From Dehalococcoidia bacterium CG2_30_46_19 (GTDB lineage: Bacteria; Chloroflexota; Dehalococcoidia; GIF9; AB-539-J10), in contig MNYD01000031.1 of NCBI GenBank assembly GCA_001872925.1, positions 1 to 5,674 of the forward strand: a stretch of DNA of 5,674 nt, written 5' to 3'. Shown piece by piece: positions 1-4,904 of this stretch. A program made the position numbers and the translations under genes. The notes beneath the pieces were generated by a model. That model saw nothing but the letters and a program-made list of their open reading frames with translations. It was not told the DNA's origin and made no database searches. Position 1 is the first letter of the stretch. Each line of letters begins with the position of its first letter.

Positions 1-2
1 TA

Positions 3-314
3 AGAACAAATGGATTCAAAGCAAACAAGTATGTTGATTCAGATGGTATGGGATGCTTCATAAGCGGTCTATATGCTTCAAGATATGATGAAGCAGCTAT
101 GCTCGGTTACATCCAGAGCGACTCATTGATGCACTGGAAAAATCAAGTGAAGAAAACTATTGACGAGAATGCGGAACAATTGTGTTTAAAATCTCCACAA
201 TATGATGATACAGTCATAGACGTTTTCCCCTTAGAATGGGTCAGTGAGCATAAGCGAGTTAATCTAGGCCGTCCCATTGCTGTCTATCATATCCTCTTAG
301 ACTGCTGTGCTTAG
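3..314 (+). CDS. Unrecognised protein, C-terminal part (5' end outside window)
   Basis: The reading frame is open from the first bases of the window to a TAG at 312-314, giving 103 residues, so the true start is very probably upstream. An internal ATG at 48 has no ribosome-binding site and is unlikely to be the start. The visible part is mixed alpha/beta in character, with a SGLYASRYDEAAM stretch, a charged helix-like middle (HWKNQVKKTIDENAEQL) and a C-terminal EWVSEHKRVNLGRPIAVYHILLDC. I see no signal peptide, membrane segment or known catalytic motif, and I cannot name the family. It lies 43 bp upstream of a truncated UvrD-type helicase on the same strand, so the two may once have formed an operon. 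Coding is fairly secure; function is unknown. Confidence 0.6.
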   Translation, partial: RTNGFKANKYVDSDGMGCFISGLYASRYDEAAMLGYIQSDSLMHWKNQVKKTIDENAEQLCLKSPQYDDTVIDVFPLEWVSEHKRVNLGRPIAVYHILLDCCA

Positions 315-357
315 TAAACCTATGGATGGGGTATATTGATTAGGAGCGAGGTAATAG

Positions 358-495
358 ATGAAAACCCTTGCCCAGGTCATTCCTACTTCGGAGCAATTAG
401 CCATTATCTCACACCCCCGTGCTGGTATTCAGCTGATAAAGGGAGCGGCTGGCAGTGGTAAAACTACAACAGCTTCCTATGTTGCAAGTGAATAA
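358..495 (+). pseudogene. UvrD/Rep-type helicase, N-terminal fragment
   Basis: A 45-residue frame starts at ATG 358 behind a good ribosome-binding site (AGGAGCGAGG, 6 nt before the start) and ends at TAA 493-495. It reads as the beginning of a superfamily I helicase. PTSEQLAII resembles the Q-motif region, and about 20 residues later GAAGSGKTTT is a textbook Walker A (residues 29-38). Such helicases normally run for many hundreds of residues, whereas this one stops about seven residues after the Walker A and nothing recognisable follows in any frame. It is best read as a truncated gene whose body was deleted; the well-formed ribosome-binding site suggests the loss is fairly recent. Other P-loop NTPases could start similarly, but the spacing between the two motifs favours UvrD/Rep. 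Confidence 0.6.
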
Positions 496-542
496 AAGTC
501 TCGGGGGAAAAGCAAGTTTGATTTTGGATTGGGCGTACAATG

Positions 543-565
543 GCGTATAAATGTACGTTATACGC
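543..565. repeat. Inverted repeat, 8-bp arms with 7-nt spacer
   Basis: GCGTATAA at 543-550 is the exact reverse complement of TTATACGC at 558-565, with a 7-nt spacer. There is no T-run on either side, so it is not an intrinsic terminator. It could be an operator, a recombinase core site or chance. It lies about 50 bp past the point where the helicase remnant ends, in sequence without a gene. Confidence 0.5.
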
Positions 566-673
566 ACTCCTTCCTGCCGAGATAGGTTTATGCAGCTCTG
601 GTTGAACATTCTGACATAATGTTTAATGAACTTGGTGTTCTTCGCAAACACAGTCTAACTACTTAGTGTGTCC

Positions 674-693
674 GATAGTAGGTTCTACTAATC
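674..693. repeat. Small inverted repeat TAGTAG-gtt-CTACTA
   Basis: TAGTAG at 676-681 and CTACTA at 685-690 pair perfectly around a 3-nt loop. The stem extends by GAT/ATC at 674-676 and 691-693 if one A is allowed to bulge. No T-run follows. It is short enough to be chance and its role is unknown. Confidence 0.35.
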
Positions 694-848
694 CTGTCGA
701 CTGTGAACGGAGCAGCCCTTCAGCTCTCTGCGGGCGTGAGGATGAAGAAATTATCATCAATATCGAGATTGACCTCAATCGTCTCGTACTGGACAGTCAT
801 CCCGCCACTTTGCTCATTATTTCCGGGATTTGCCTTTAGTTCTGGCTA

Positions 849-878
849 TTTACAGGGCTTATCCAGTTAAAGTATCCT
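849..878 (+). promoter_or_regulatory. Possible promoter for the methyltransferase gene
   Basis: TTTACA (849-854) and TATCCT (873-878) are 18 bp apart and match the sigma-70 -35 and -10 consensus at 5 and 4 of 6 positions. Transcription would begin near 885, about 22 nt before the ATG at 907, leaving room for the GAGG ribosome-binding site. The match is moderate and unproven. Confidence 0.35.
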
Positions 879-906
879 TGAGCGATGCACACGACGAGGT
901 TGGGCA

Positions 907-1485
907 ATGAAGAATAGAGAGCCGTTTGAGAATTATTCCCCGATAACTCGTTTCTTGTTCAGGTTGATGACTCCAGTTATGGCTGTGGTGATGGATAGCC
1001 CGTTACGACGCCGATTTAATGATCCGGTTAATACCTTGAAGGGAGCAGGCATCCGTTCAGGAGCGAAGGTTTTGGAAGTCGGTTGTGGTACGGGATTCTT
1101 CACTATCCCCGCGGCAAAATTGGTTGGAAATGATGGTTGTGTACATGCCATCGACGTACACCCACTTGCTATTGATCACGTTGCGAAAAAAGTACAGGAT
1201 GCTCACTTGACCAACGTTAAACTAACTAACGCAAACGCGATGGATAGTGGATTACCCGGTAGCAGCTTTGACCTGGTTTTGCTTTTTGGTGTCATTCCAG
1301 GTCCAGTCCTGCCCTTGGACAAACTACTACCAGAGATGTATCGCTTGCTGAAGCCGGAGGGGGACTTAGCAGTCTGGACAGCTATCCCGTGGTGGTCACC
1401 CATGTCGGTCACCAGAAGCAGGTTATTCACCTACGTTGGAAAAATGAGGGGGGTGCACAATTTCAGGAAGGTGCAAGATAGCTAA
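907..1485 (+). CDS. Class I SAM-dependent methyltransferase
   Basis: This 192-residue cytosolic protein should transfer a methyl group from S-adenosylmethionine to an unidentified acceptor. The Rossmann-fold signature is clear. Motif I is VLEVGCGTGF at residues 55-64, the acidic end of strand beta-2 is AIDVH at 81-85, and the motif II region is AMDSGLPGSSFDLVLL at 111-126. The conserved helix and turn LLPEMYRLLKPEGDLAVW is at 140-157. The overall plan matches UbiE/ArsM-like class I enzymes, which does not fix the substrate. The basic N-terminal segment with a hydrophobic stretch (residues 11-30) may help bind the acceptor or a membrane. ATG 907 is preceded by GAGG at a good distance. The length is usual for the family and the C-terminus appears intact. 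It seems to be a single-gene unit; neighbours on both sides are remnants and give no substrate clue. Confidence 0.88.
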   Translation: MKNREPFENYSPITRFLFRLMTPVMAVVMDSPLRRRFNDPVNTLKGAGIRSGAKVLEVGCGTGFFTIPAAKLVGNDGCVHAIDVHPLAIDHVAKKVQDAHLTNVKLTNANAMDSGLPGSSFDLVLLFGVIPGPVLPLDKLLPEMYRLLKPEGDLAVWTAIPWWSPMSVTRSRLFTYVGKMRGVHNFRKVQDS

Positions 1486-1492
1486 GGGCGAT

Positions 1493-1532
1493 TATACTAT
1501 TAGGGAGGTAACGGCAGGGCATTAATAGTATA
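1493..1532. repeat. Perfect 10-bp inverted repeat with 20-nt loop
   Basis: TATACTATTA at 1493-1502 is exactly complementary to TAATAGTATA at 1523-1532. The loop carries GGGAGG at 1503-1508, which looks like a ribosome-binding site but lies too far (about 23 nt) from the ATG at 1532. There is no T-run, so it is not a standard terminator for the methyltransferase, which ends 7 bp before it. It may be an operator or a recombination scar. Confidence 0.5.
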
Positions 1533-1783
1533 TGCCCAGCCTAACCCAGCATCGTTTAACTGACATCACTGGTAATAACATTATGGGAACATTGGTTTTC
1601 TATATATTCTTTGGAGTGTGTTTTATATGTTCTATGATTCGCACTTCATACCATGTATTAGAAAACAGGGGAAGCAGACTAGCGGAGAACAATAAAAGTC
1701 CTCGTCTGTTACTTATTGCGATGTTTTTCCTGTTCTCAAGACATTGCTTAAAGTCCTGGTTCATTGGCTGCCTTTTCCCATAA
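1532..1783 (+). pseudogene. Membrane-protein fragment, resembles start of an isoprenylcysteine carboxyl methyltransferase-like protein
   Basis: An 83-codon frame contains two hydrophobic segments, about residues 18-35 (MGTLVFYIFFGVCFICSM) and 61-82 (LLLIAMFFLFSRHCLKSWFIGC). Between them is the polar link IRTSYHVLENRG. That pattern recalls the N-terminus of bacterial isoprenylcysteine carboxyl methyltransferase-like membrane proteins, which are usually more than twice as long and carry their active site near the C-terminus, absent here. The 3' end overlaps the converging gene on the minus strand by 36 bp, which suggests the original gene was cut off near 1740 and the frame now runs into foreign sequence. 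Neither the ATG at 1532 nor the one at 1583 has a proper ribosome-binding site. The family assignment is from memory of the pattern and is tentative. Confidence 0.4.
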
Positions 1784-2314
1784 GGTGATACCCTGCTCTA
1801 CTTCGGCAAGGAAAGCTTGTTCAGATTCACCTGCCTCCAGAAGTTCAACAGGACTCTTAATTACCGGCTGAATATGAATATCCTCAAATCCTTGTGGAAA
1901 GCTGAAGCTATTAATCATCTGCATTACCTTTTTCCTGTCATCTGATATGATGAATAAATCTAAATCACTCTGGGAGGTGTCGGTCCCCTGGGCACAACTC
2001 CCATAGAGCACTATCCTGCTGGATATATTCGTAAGTTGTTCTGTCAATGGCTCAATAAGCATAATGTTTATCAGTTTCTTGAGCTCAGTAATGGCTACGT
2101 TGGAGAGGTCAAAAGAGTAAAAATACATCTTTCCTTCCTGTCTCCGCTTTATAGTGCCGGTGGAATACAGGTCATTTAGGGCACGGTTTGCTGAACCATA
2201 AGCTATGCCAATTTTACGAGCGATTTGCCTCTCATAAAACTCTTTATCTGAAAACTTGGCGAGAAAGCTCAGGATTTTCTGGCTGACTGTAGCAATAATA
2301 TGTAAATTGAGCAT
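1748..2314 (-). CDS. Winged-helix and nucleotidyltransferase domain protein
   Basis: This 188-residue protein has two domains. The N-terminal part (about residues 4-70) is a winged helix: FSDKEFYERQIARKIGIAYGSANRALNDLYSTGTI fits the HTH, followed by a basic wing (KRRQEGKMYFYSF). The C-terminal part (about 95-180) is a small DNA-polymerase-beta-type nucleotidyltransferase with the GSx10DxD signature: G105-S106, then D117 and D119. The usual third carboxylate is not obvious in the later strand (IHIQPV), so activity is uncertain. Related NTases are found in MNT/HEPN and AbiE-type toxin-antitoxin systems, but no partner gene is next to it. ATG at 2314 is chosen because GGAG lies 9 nt before it; a TTG at 2329 would add five residues but has no ribosome-binding site. 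Two direct repeats over the leader suggest autoregulation. It probably acts on DNA and on an unknown nucleotide acceptor. Confidence 0.82.
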   Translation of the reverse strand: MLNLHIIATVSQKILSFLAKFSDKEFYERQIARKIGIAYGSANRALNDLYSTGTIKRRQEGKMYFYSFDLSNVAITELKKLINIMLIEPLTEQLTNISSRIVLYGSCAQGTDTSQSDLDLFIISDDRKKVMQMINSFSFPQGFEDIHIQPVIKSPVELLEAGESEQAFLAEVEQGITLWEKAANEPGL

Positions 2315-2323
2315 TAAACATAA

Positions 2324-2358
2324 CTCCAAATAGTGAGTATATGCTCCTTATAGTGAGT
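2324..2358 (-). promoter_or_regulatory. Tandem 15-bp operator-like repeats over the ribosome-binding site
   Basis: Read on the minus strand, ACTCACTATAAGGAG (2358-2344) and ACTCACTATTTGGAG (2338-2324) are direct repeats, identical except for two bases. Their period is exactly 20 bp, about two helical turns. The GGAG of the promoter-proximal copy lies 29 nt from the ATG, while that of the second copy is the ribosome-binding site of the winged-helix/nucleotidyltransferase gene. The regular spacing and the DNA-binding domain of the adjacent protein make an autoregulatory operator the simplest reading. No strong -35/-10 pair was found on this strand; TATAAG in the upstream repeat could be a -10. 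Confidence 0.6.
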
Positions 2359-2373
2359 GAGGTTGAAAAAGTA

Positions 2374-2394
2374 AGGCAATCTCTTAAGTTGCCT
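2374..2394. repeat. Inverted repeat AGGCAA-9-TTGCCT in a divergent intergenic region
   Basis: AGGCAA at 2374-2379 pairs with TTGCCT at 2389-2394 around a 9-nt spacer. It sits in the 147-bp region between two divergent genes. Its right arm coincides with the proposed -35 of the dehydrogenase promoter, so a protein bound here could affect that gene. Confidence 0.4.
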
Positions 2395-2417
2395 CTAAAC
2401 GCTATATACCTTAAAAT
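2389..2417 (+). promoter_or_regulatory. Probable promoter for the short-chain dehydrogenase
   Basis: TTGCCT (2389-2394) and TAAAAT (2412-2417) are 17 bp apart and match the sigma-70 boxes at 4 and 5 of 6 positions. Transcription would begin near 2424, giving a leader of about 38 nt that contains the GGGAGGG ribosome-binding site before ATG 2462. Confidence 0.5.
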
Positions 2418-2461
2418 GTGAAAATTAAAGAGGTGAGTTTCTATAGCCGGGAGGGAAGCTA

Positions 2462-3268
2462 ATGGAATTTAACGGTAAAAATGTGATTATCACCGGGGGG
2501 TCCAGTGGAATAGGCAAATCTGCAGCCAGGATATTTGCCACTAAAGGGGCAAATATAACTATCTTAGCAAGGCGAGAGGATATGCTAAAAAGGGCGGTAA
2601 CGGAAATATCCTCTTCTGCTATAGATACTAACCAGAAGATTTCTTATGCCAGAGTTGATGTCTCTAATCACACGGAGGTTGAAAATTGGGCCGGTATATA
2701 TCAAAAATCCTCTGGCTCACCGGATGTCATTATAAATAGTGCCGGCATAACTCACCCTGGCTATTTTGAAGAAATCCCATATGAGACATTTGATGAGCTC
2801 ATGAAAATAGATTTTTATGGCGTTCTTAATATGTGCCGAAGCTTTATCCCCATGATGAAGGCAAAAGGGGGACATATTGTAAATATTTCCTCTATTGCGG
2901 GCTTTCTAGGGGTATTTGGTTATACCGGTTATAGTGCCGCTAAGTTTGCTGTGCTTGGGTTTTCGCAGGCACTAAGAAGTGAGATGAAGAAGTACAATAT
3001 CATAATATCTGTGCTATGCCCACCTGATACTGATACACCTATGTTAGAGTGGGAGGATAAAATCAAGCCAAAAGAAACCAGAGCTGTTGCCGGCACCGCA
3101 GGTATTATGTCCCCCGATGATGTGGCAAAAGCCATGATAGCCGGCATGATAAAGAAGAAGTTTATTATCGTGCCTGGCTTTAACGGAAAGTTCGTTCTTT
3201 ATGCCTCCAGACTAGCGCCATCTCTCGTAGAATGGATAATGGACAGGCAAATCAAAAAAGCAGGGTAG
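2462..3268 (+). CDS. Short-chain dehydrogenase, 3-ketodihydrosphingosine-reductase-like
   Basis: This 268-residue classical SDR probably reduces a keto group with NAD(P)H. The cofactor motif TGGSSGIG is at residues 11-18, with an ARR at 36-38 that suits NADPH. NSAG is at 92-95, the catalytic serine lies in NISS (141-144) and YSAAK supplies Tyr157 and Lys161. The segment PPDTDTP at 187-193 in place of the common PG motif, and the C-terminal VPGFNGKFVLYASRLAPSLVEWIMDR, recall 3-ketodihydrosphingosine reductase (KDSR/TSC10), which makes dihydrosphingosine in sphingolipid synthesis. No serine palmitoyltransferase is visible nearby, so another long-chain 3-oxo lipid is equally possible. The hydrophobic C-terminal helix may tether it to the membrane. 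ATG 2462 follows GGGAGGG at good spacing, and the length is normal. It appears to be a single-gene unit. Confidence 0.88.
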   Translation: MEFNGKNVIITGGSSGIGKSAARIFATKGANITILARREDMLKRAVTEISSSAIDTNQKISYARVDVSNHTEVENWAGIYQKSSGSPDVIINSAGITHPGYFEEIPYETFDELMKIDFYGVLNMCRSFIPMMKAKGGHIVNISSIAGFLGVFGYTGYSAAKFAVLGFSQALRSEMKKYNIIISVLCPPDTDTPMLEWEDKIKPKETRAVAGTAGIMSPDDVAKAMIAGMIKKKFIIVPGFNGKFVLYASRLAPSLVEWIMDRQIKKAG

Positions 3269-3269
3269 C

Positions 3270-3374
3270 AATTTAGCGGTTTGGTTAGCTGTGGAAGGCA
3301 TTGAAAAACAATTAGAAGCCATCAATGCCCTCCCTCAGGCAATTCTGAAAAAGGCTTTCATTGGAGAAATGTAA
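3270..3374 (+). pseudogene. Tail of a type I restriction specificity subunit (HsdS remnant)
   Basis: In the frame ending at TAA 3372-3374 the sequence reads EGIEKQLEAINALPQAIL then KKAFIGEM (about 3294-3371). This is the typical C-terminal end of HsdS proteins, where a conserved helix is followed by a LP-x-A-(I/L)-L-(K/R)-(K/R)-AF-x-GE ending. HsdS chooses the DNA target of a type I restriction-modification complex and is normally around 400 residues; here only some 25-30 residues survive, with no start codon or ribosome-binding site. Upstream the frame runs into the dehydrogenase gene, so the rest was deleted or replaced. No hsdM or hsdR is visible in the window. The match is by recalled pattern only. 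Confidence 0.55.
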
Positions 3375-3391
3375 GATAAGCCAACATTGCC

Positions 3392-3421
3392 TTGACAGAA
3401 AATCATACAGTTTAGTATAAT
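3392..3421 (+). promoter_or_regulatory. Strong consensus promoter of the Panacea/RelE module
   Basis: TTGACA (3392-3397) and TATAAT (3416-3421) are both perfect sigma-70 boxes, 18 bp apart. Transcription should begin near 3428. Overlapping the -10 are two head-to-tail near repeats, TTAGTATAA (3412-3420) and TTAGTGTTAA (3421-3430), about one helical turn apart, which could be binding sites for the HTH antitoxin. The predicted start site rules out the GTG at 3424 as the translation start. Confidence 0.75.
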
Positions 3422-3456
3422 TAGTGTTAATAAATGCTATGCCTGCAAATAAAACC

Positions 3457-4221
3457 ATGGCTAAAATCGGTGAAAAAATAAAGGAATTGAGAACGAAGGC
3501 AGGCATCAGCCAGCAGAGGCTAGCTGAGCTTCTGGGTGTTTCTCGCCCTACTATATCTCAGATAGAAAATGGGGAACGGAAGGTCTCCGTTGATGAATTG
3601 GACCGGCTGGCAAAGATATTTAATATCTCTGTAAATAGTTTACTAAATAAGGAAAAAGAACCTGAAGTGATTTTGGAAGAAAAAGCTAAAGAGAAGAAAT
3701 TACAACCCAGCATCAGGATAAACGTTCCACAAAAGAACCTGGAAAAATTCAAGGAAGTATTGCTCTACATCTTGAATAAAGTTGGTTCCAAACCAAATAT
3801 CGGTGAGACAGTGATATACAAACTTCTCTATTTCGTAGATTTTGACTTCTACGAAAAATACGAAGAGCAGATGATAGGTGCTACCTATATCAAGAACCAC
3901 TACGGGCCTACGCCTGCAGAGTTTGAAAAGATAGTGAGGAAAATGACAGATAAAGAAATTGACAGAGTTAAAAGTAGCTACTTTAATTTTCCACAAACCA
4001 AATATTTGCCTTTAAGAAAGCCAGACCTGACAAAATTAAAAGCTAGCGAAATCGAGGTCATCGACAATGTTTTGAACAAACTCTCCGATATGAATGCCAG
4101 TCAGATAAGCGATTATTCACACAACGATGTCCCCTGGCTGACGACGGAAGATGGGGGAATCATAGAATATGAGTCCGTCTTTTACCGTACTGTCCCATAT
4201 TCAGTAAGAGAATATGACTGA
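3457..4221 (+). CDS. XRE-HTH protein with Panacea (SocA-like/DUF4065) domain, probable antitoxin
   Basis: This 254-residue protein has an N-terminal XRE helix-turn-helix: GEKIKELRTKAGISQQRLAE and GVSRPTISQIENGERKVS, about residues 5-60. A charged linker (about 66-95) is followed by a C-terminal Panacea domain (about 96-250). Panacea marks are IYKLLYFVDFDFYE then GATYIKNHYGPTPAEF, and near the end SDYSHNDVPW. Panacea domains neutralise many unrelated toxins (PanA antitoxins) and also occur in the ClpX adaptor SocA. Here the next gene is a RelE-like toxin, so an antitoxin and autorepressor role is likely. The frame is open from GTG 3424, with in-frame ATGs at 3439 and 3457. None has a ribosome-binding site; ATG 3457 gives the usual XRE start and leaves about 29 nt of leader after the predicted transcription start. 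The gene is AT- and lysine-rich compared with the mazF region. Confidence 0.85.
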   Translation: MAKIGEKIKELRTKAGISQQRLAELLGVSRPTISQIENGERKVSVDELDRLAKIFNISVNSLLNKEKEPEVILEEKAKEKKLQPSIRINVPQKNLEKFKEVLLYILNKVGSKPNIGETVIYKLLYFVDFDFYEKYEEQMIGATYIKNHYGPTPAEFEKIVRKMTDKEIDRVKSSYFNFPQTKYLPLRKPDLTKLKASEIEVIDNVLNKLSDMNASQISDYSHNDVPWLTTEDGGIIEYESVFYRTVPYSVREYD

Positions 4222-4592
4222 TGGGGAAGTTCAGTCAGGTCTCCCGCCTGCCCGAATTTGAAAAAGACCTGAAAAGGCTTCTTAAAAGATTTAAAACCAT
4301 TGAAGATGACCTGGAAACATTCATCGAGAAGGAGCTTTTTCTTTATCATAAATTAAGCATCGACAACAAAGGGATTTTCCAGATTCCAGGCTTACCCGTA
4401 AAGGACATTAAAGTATACAAAGCCAAAAAATTCGCCTGTAGGTCTTTGAAGGGCAAAGGAGTGCAATCAGGCATAAGGGTAATTTACACCTATTTTGAGG
4501 ACAAGGATACCATAGAGCTTATCGAAATTTACTACAAGGGCGACAAAGAAAACGAAGATAGGGGAAGAATATCGAGATACTATCTAAAATAA
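4221..4592 (+). CDS. RelE/HigB-like mRNA interferase toxin
   Basis: This 123-residue basic protein resembles RelE/ParE-superfamily toxins, which cut mRNA, usually at the ribosome. The pattern KVYKAKKFACRSLKGKGVQS then GIRVIYTYFEDKDTIELIEIYYKGDKENEDRGRI (about residues 64-117) shows the core beta-strands with the basic loop and the closing charged helix typical of the family. The longer N-terminal helical part (10-45) is lysine-rich. ATG 4221 overlaps the antitoxin stop by one base (TGATG), so translation is probably coupled. Both genes should be driven from the promoter at 3392-3421. ParE-type gyrase poisons share the fold and cannot be excluded, but the RVIYTYF and IEIYYKGDKENED segments favour an RNase. 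It appears complete. Confidence 0.8.
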   Translation: MGKFSQVSRLPEFEKDLKRLLKRFKTIEDDLETFIEKELFLYHKLSIDNKGIFQIPGLPVKDIKVYKAKKFACRSLKGKGVQSGIRVIYTYFEDKDTIELIEIYYKGDKENEDRGRISRYYLK

Positions 4593-4598
4593 GACTCG

Positions 4599-4904
4599 GT
4601 GGTGCGACAACAGGTTTGGGAAGTTCTGGCCAGCCTAATTTATTGTTCAATCATGCTGCTCTTTACATTCCTACTACGTATCGTTTCAAAACCTATGGGG
4701 AACGCCCCTAAATTGGAAACTCAAAAAGCGGTCCTGAAAAAGCTTCTCCGGAGAGTTGTAAACAGTTGCCTCGATAGCAGAGACATATTATTAAACAAAA
4801 GAGGCGATTTGTTTAATAAGGAAATCGCTCTATTCCAGGATAGACCCTTGGAGAGACTAATCCAGACCCAGAGCAAAGTAGATAGCTGCCTCAACCTCTT
4901 TTAG
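4599..4904 (+). CDS. Doubtful small frame with one hydrophobic segment
   Basis: An open frame of 101 codons starts at GTG 4599 without a ribosome-binding site, 6 bp after the RelE-like gene. It has one hydrophobic stretch (VLASLIYCSIMLLFTFLL, about residues 9-26) and then a basic, helix-like tail. Its last 48 bp overlap the 3' end of mazF on the other strand, and it spans the nested inverted repeats at 4788-4828. I recognise no family. It may be chance or a remnant, and it would be called only because nothing else fills 4593-4856. Another plus-strand frame here reads QPNLLFNHAALYIPTTYRFK (about 4632-4691), also without a start or a known match. Confidence 0.2.
   Translation: MVRQQVWEVLASLIYCSIMLLFTFLLRIVSKPMGNAPKLETQKAVLKKLLRRVVNSCLDSRDILLNKRGDLFNKEIALFQDRPLERLIQTQSKVDSCLNLF
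4788..4828. repeat. Perfect 12-8-12 inverted repeat overlapped by an alternative hairpin
   Basis: TTATTAAACAAA (4788-4799) and TTTGTTTAATAA (4808-4819) are perfect complements around an 8-nt spacer. A second pair, GCGATTT (4804-4810) and AAATCGC (4822-4828), shares the bases 4808-4810 with the first, so only one hairpin can form at a time. No T-run follows on either strand, so it is not a standard terminator, although it lies between two convergent toxin-antitoxin operons where one would be expected. The 12-8-12 geometry also resembles tyrosine-recombinase core sites. Confidence 0.6.

Larger units (their letters stand above)
496..906. other. Non-coding or decayed stretch between helicase fragment and methyltransferase
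   Basis: About 410 bp hold no complete gene. Short plus-strand frames look faintly protein-like and may be debris. Positions 586-666 read VYAALVEHSDIMFNELGVLR and a few more residues. Positions 666-839 (GTG at 666) include CPIVGSTNPVDCE and EDEEIIINIEIDLNRLVLD. Neither has a ribosome-binding site or a family I can name, and stops interrupt them. The minus strand is open at 409-651, but that frame overlaps the helicase start in antisense and has no support. Two inverted repeats lie here (543-565 and 674-693), and a possible promoter for the next gene is at 849-878. Confidence 0.4.

Noticed and set aside
409..651. Open minus-strand frame of 80 codons
   Set aside because: It is antisense to the Walker A region of the helicase fragment, has no ribosome-binding site and shows no family pattern.
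933..1430. Minus-strand frames opposite the methyltransferase (933-1151 and 1203-1430)
   Set aside because: They are shadows of a clearly coding plus-strand gene.
491..1700. Shared 10-mer AATAAAAGTC at 491-500 and 1691-1700
   Set aside because: Flanking bases do not match; a single AT-rich 10-mer shared over 1.2 kb is likely chance.
3312..3506. Minus-strand frame across the HsdS tail and the Panacea promoter
   Set aside because: It runs antisense through a perfect consensus promoter and the HTH start, with no independent support.
4745..4754. 10-bp palindrome TCTCCGGAGA and a nearby GGGG-AACG-CCCC hairpin at 4697-4708
   Set aside because: Both are short, lack a T-run or any link to a gene start, and are within chance expectation.
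4788..4828. Reading the nested hairpins as an intrinsic terminator
   Set aside because: The main stem is AT-rich and no T-run follows on either strand.
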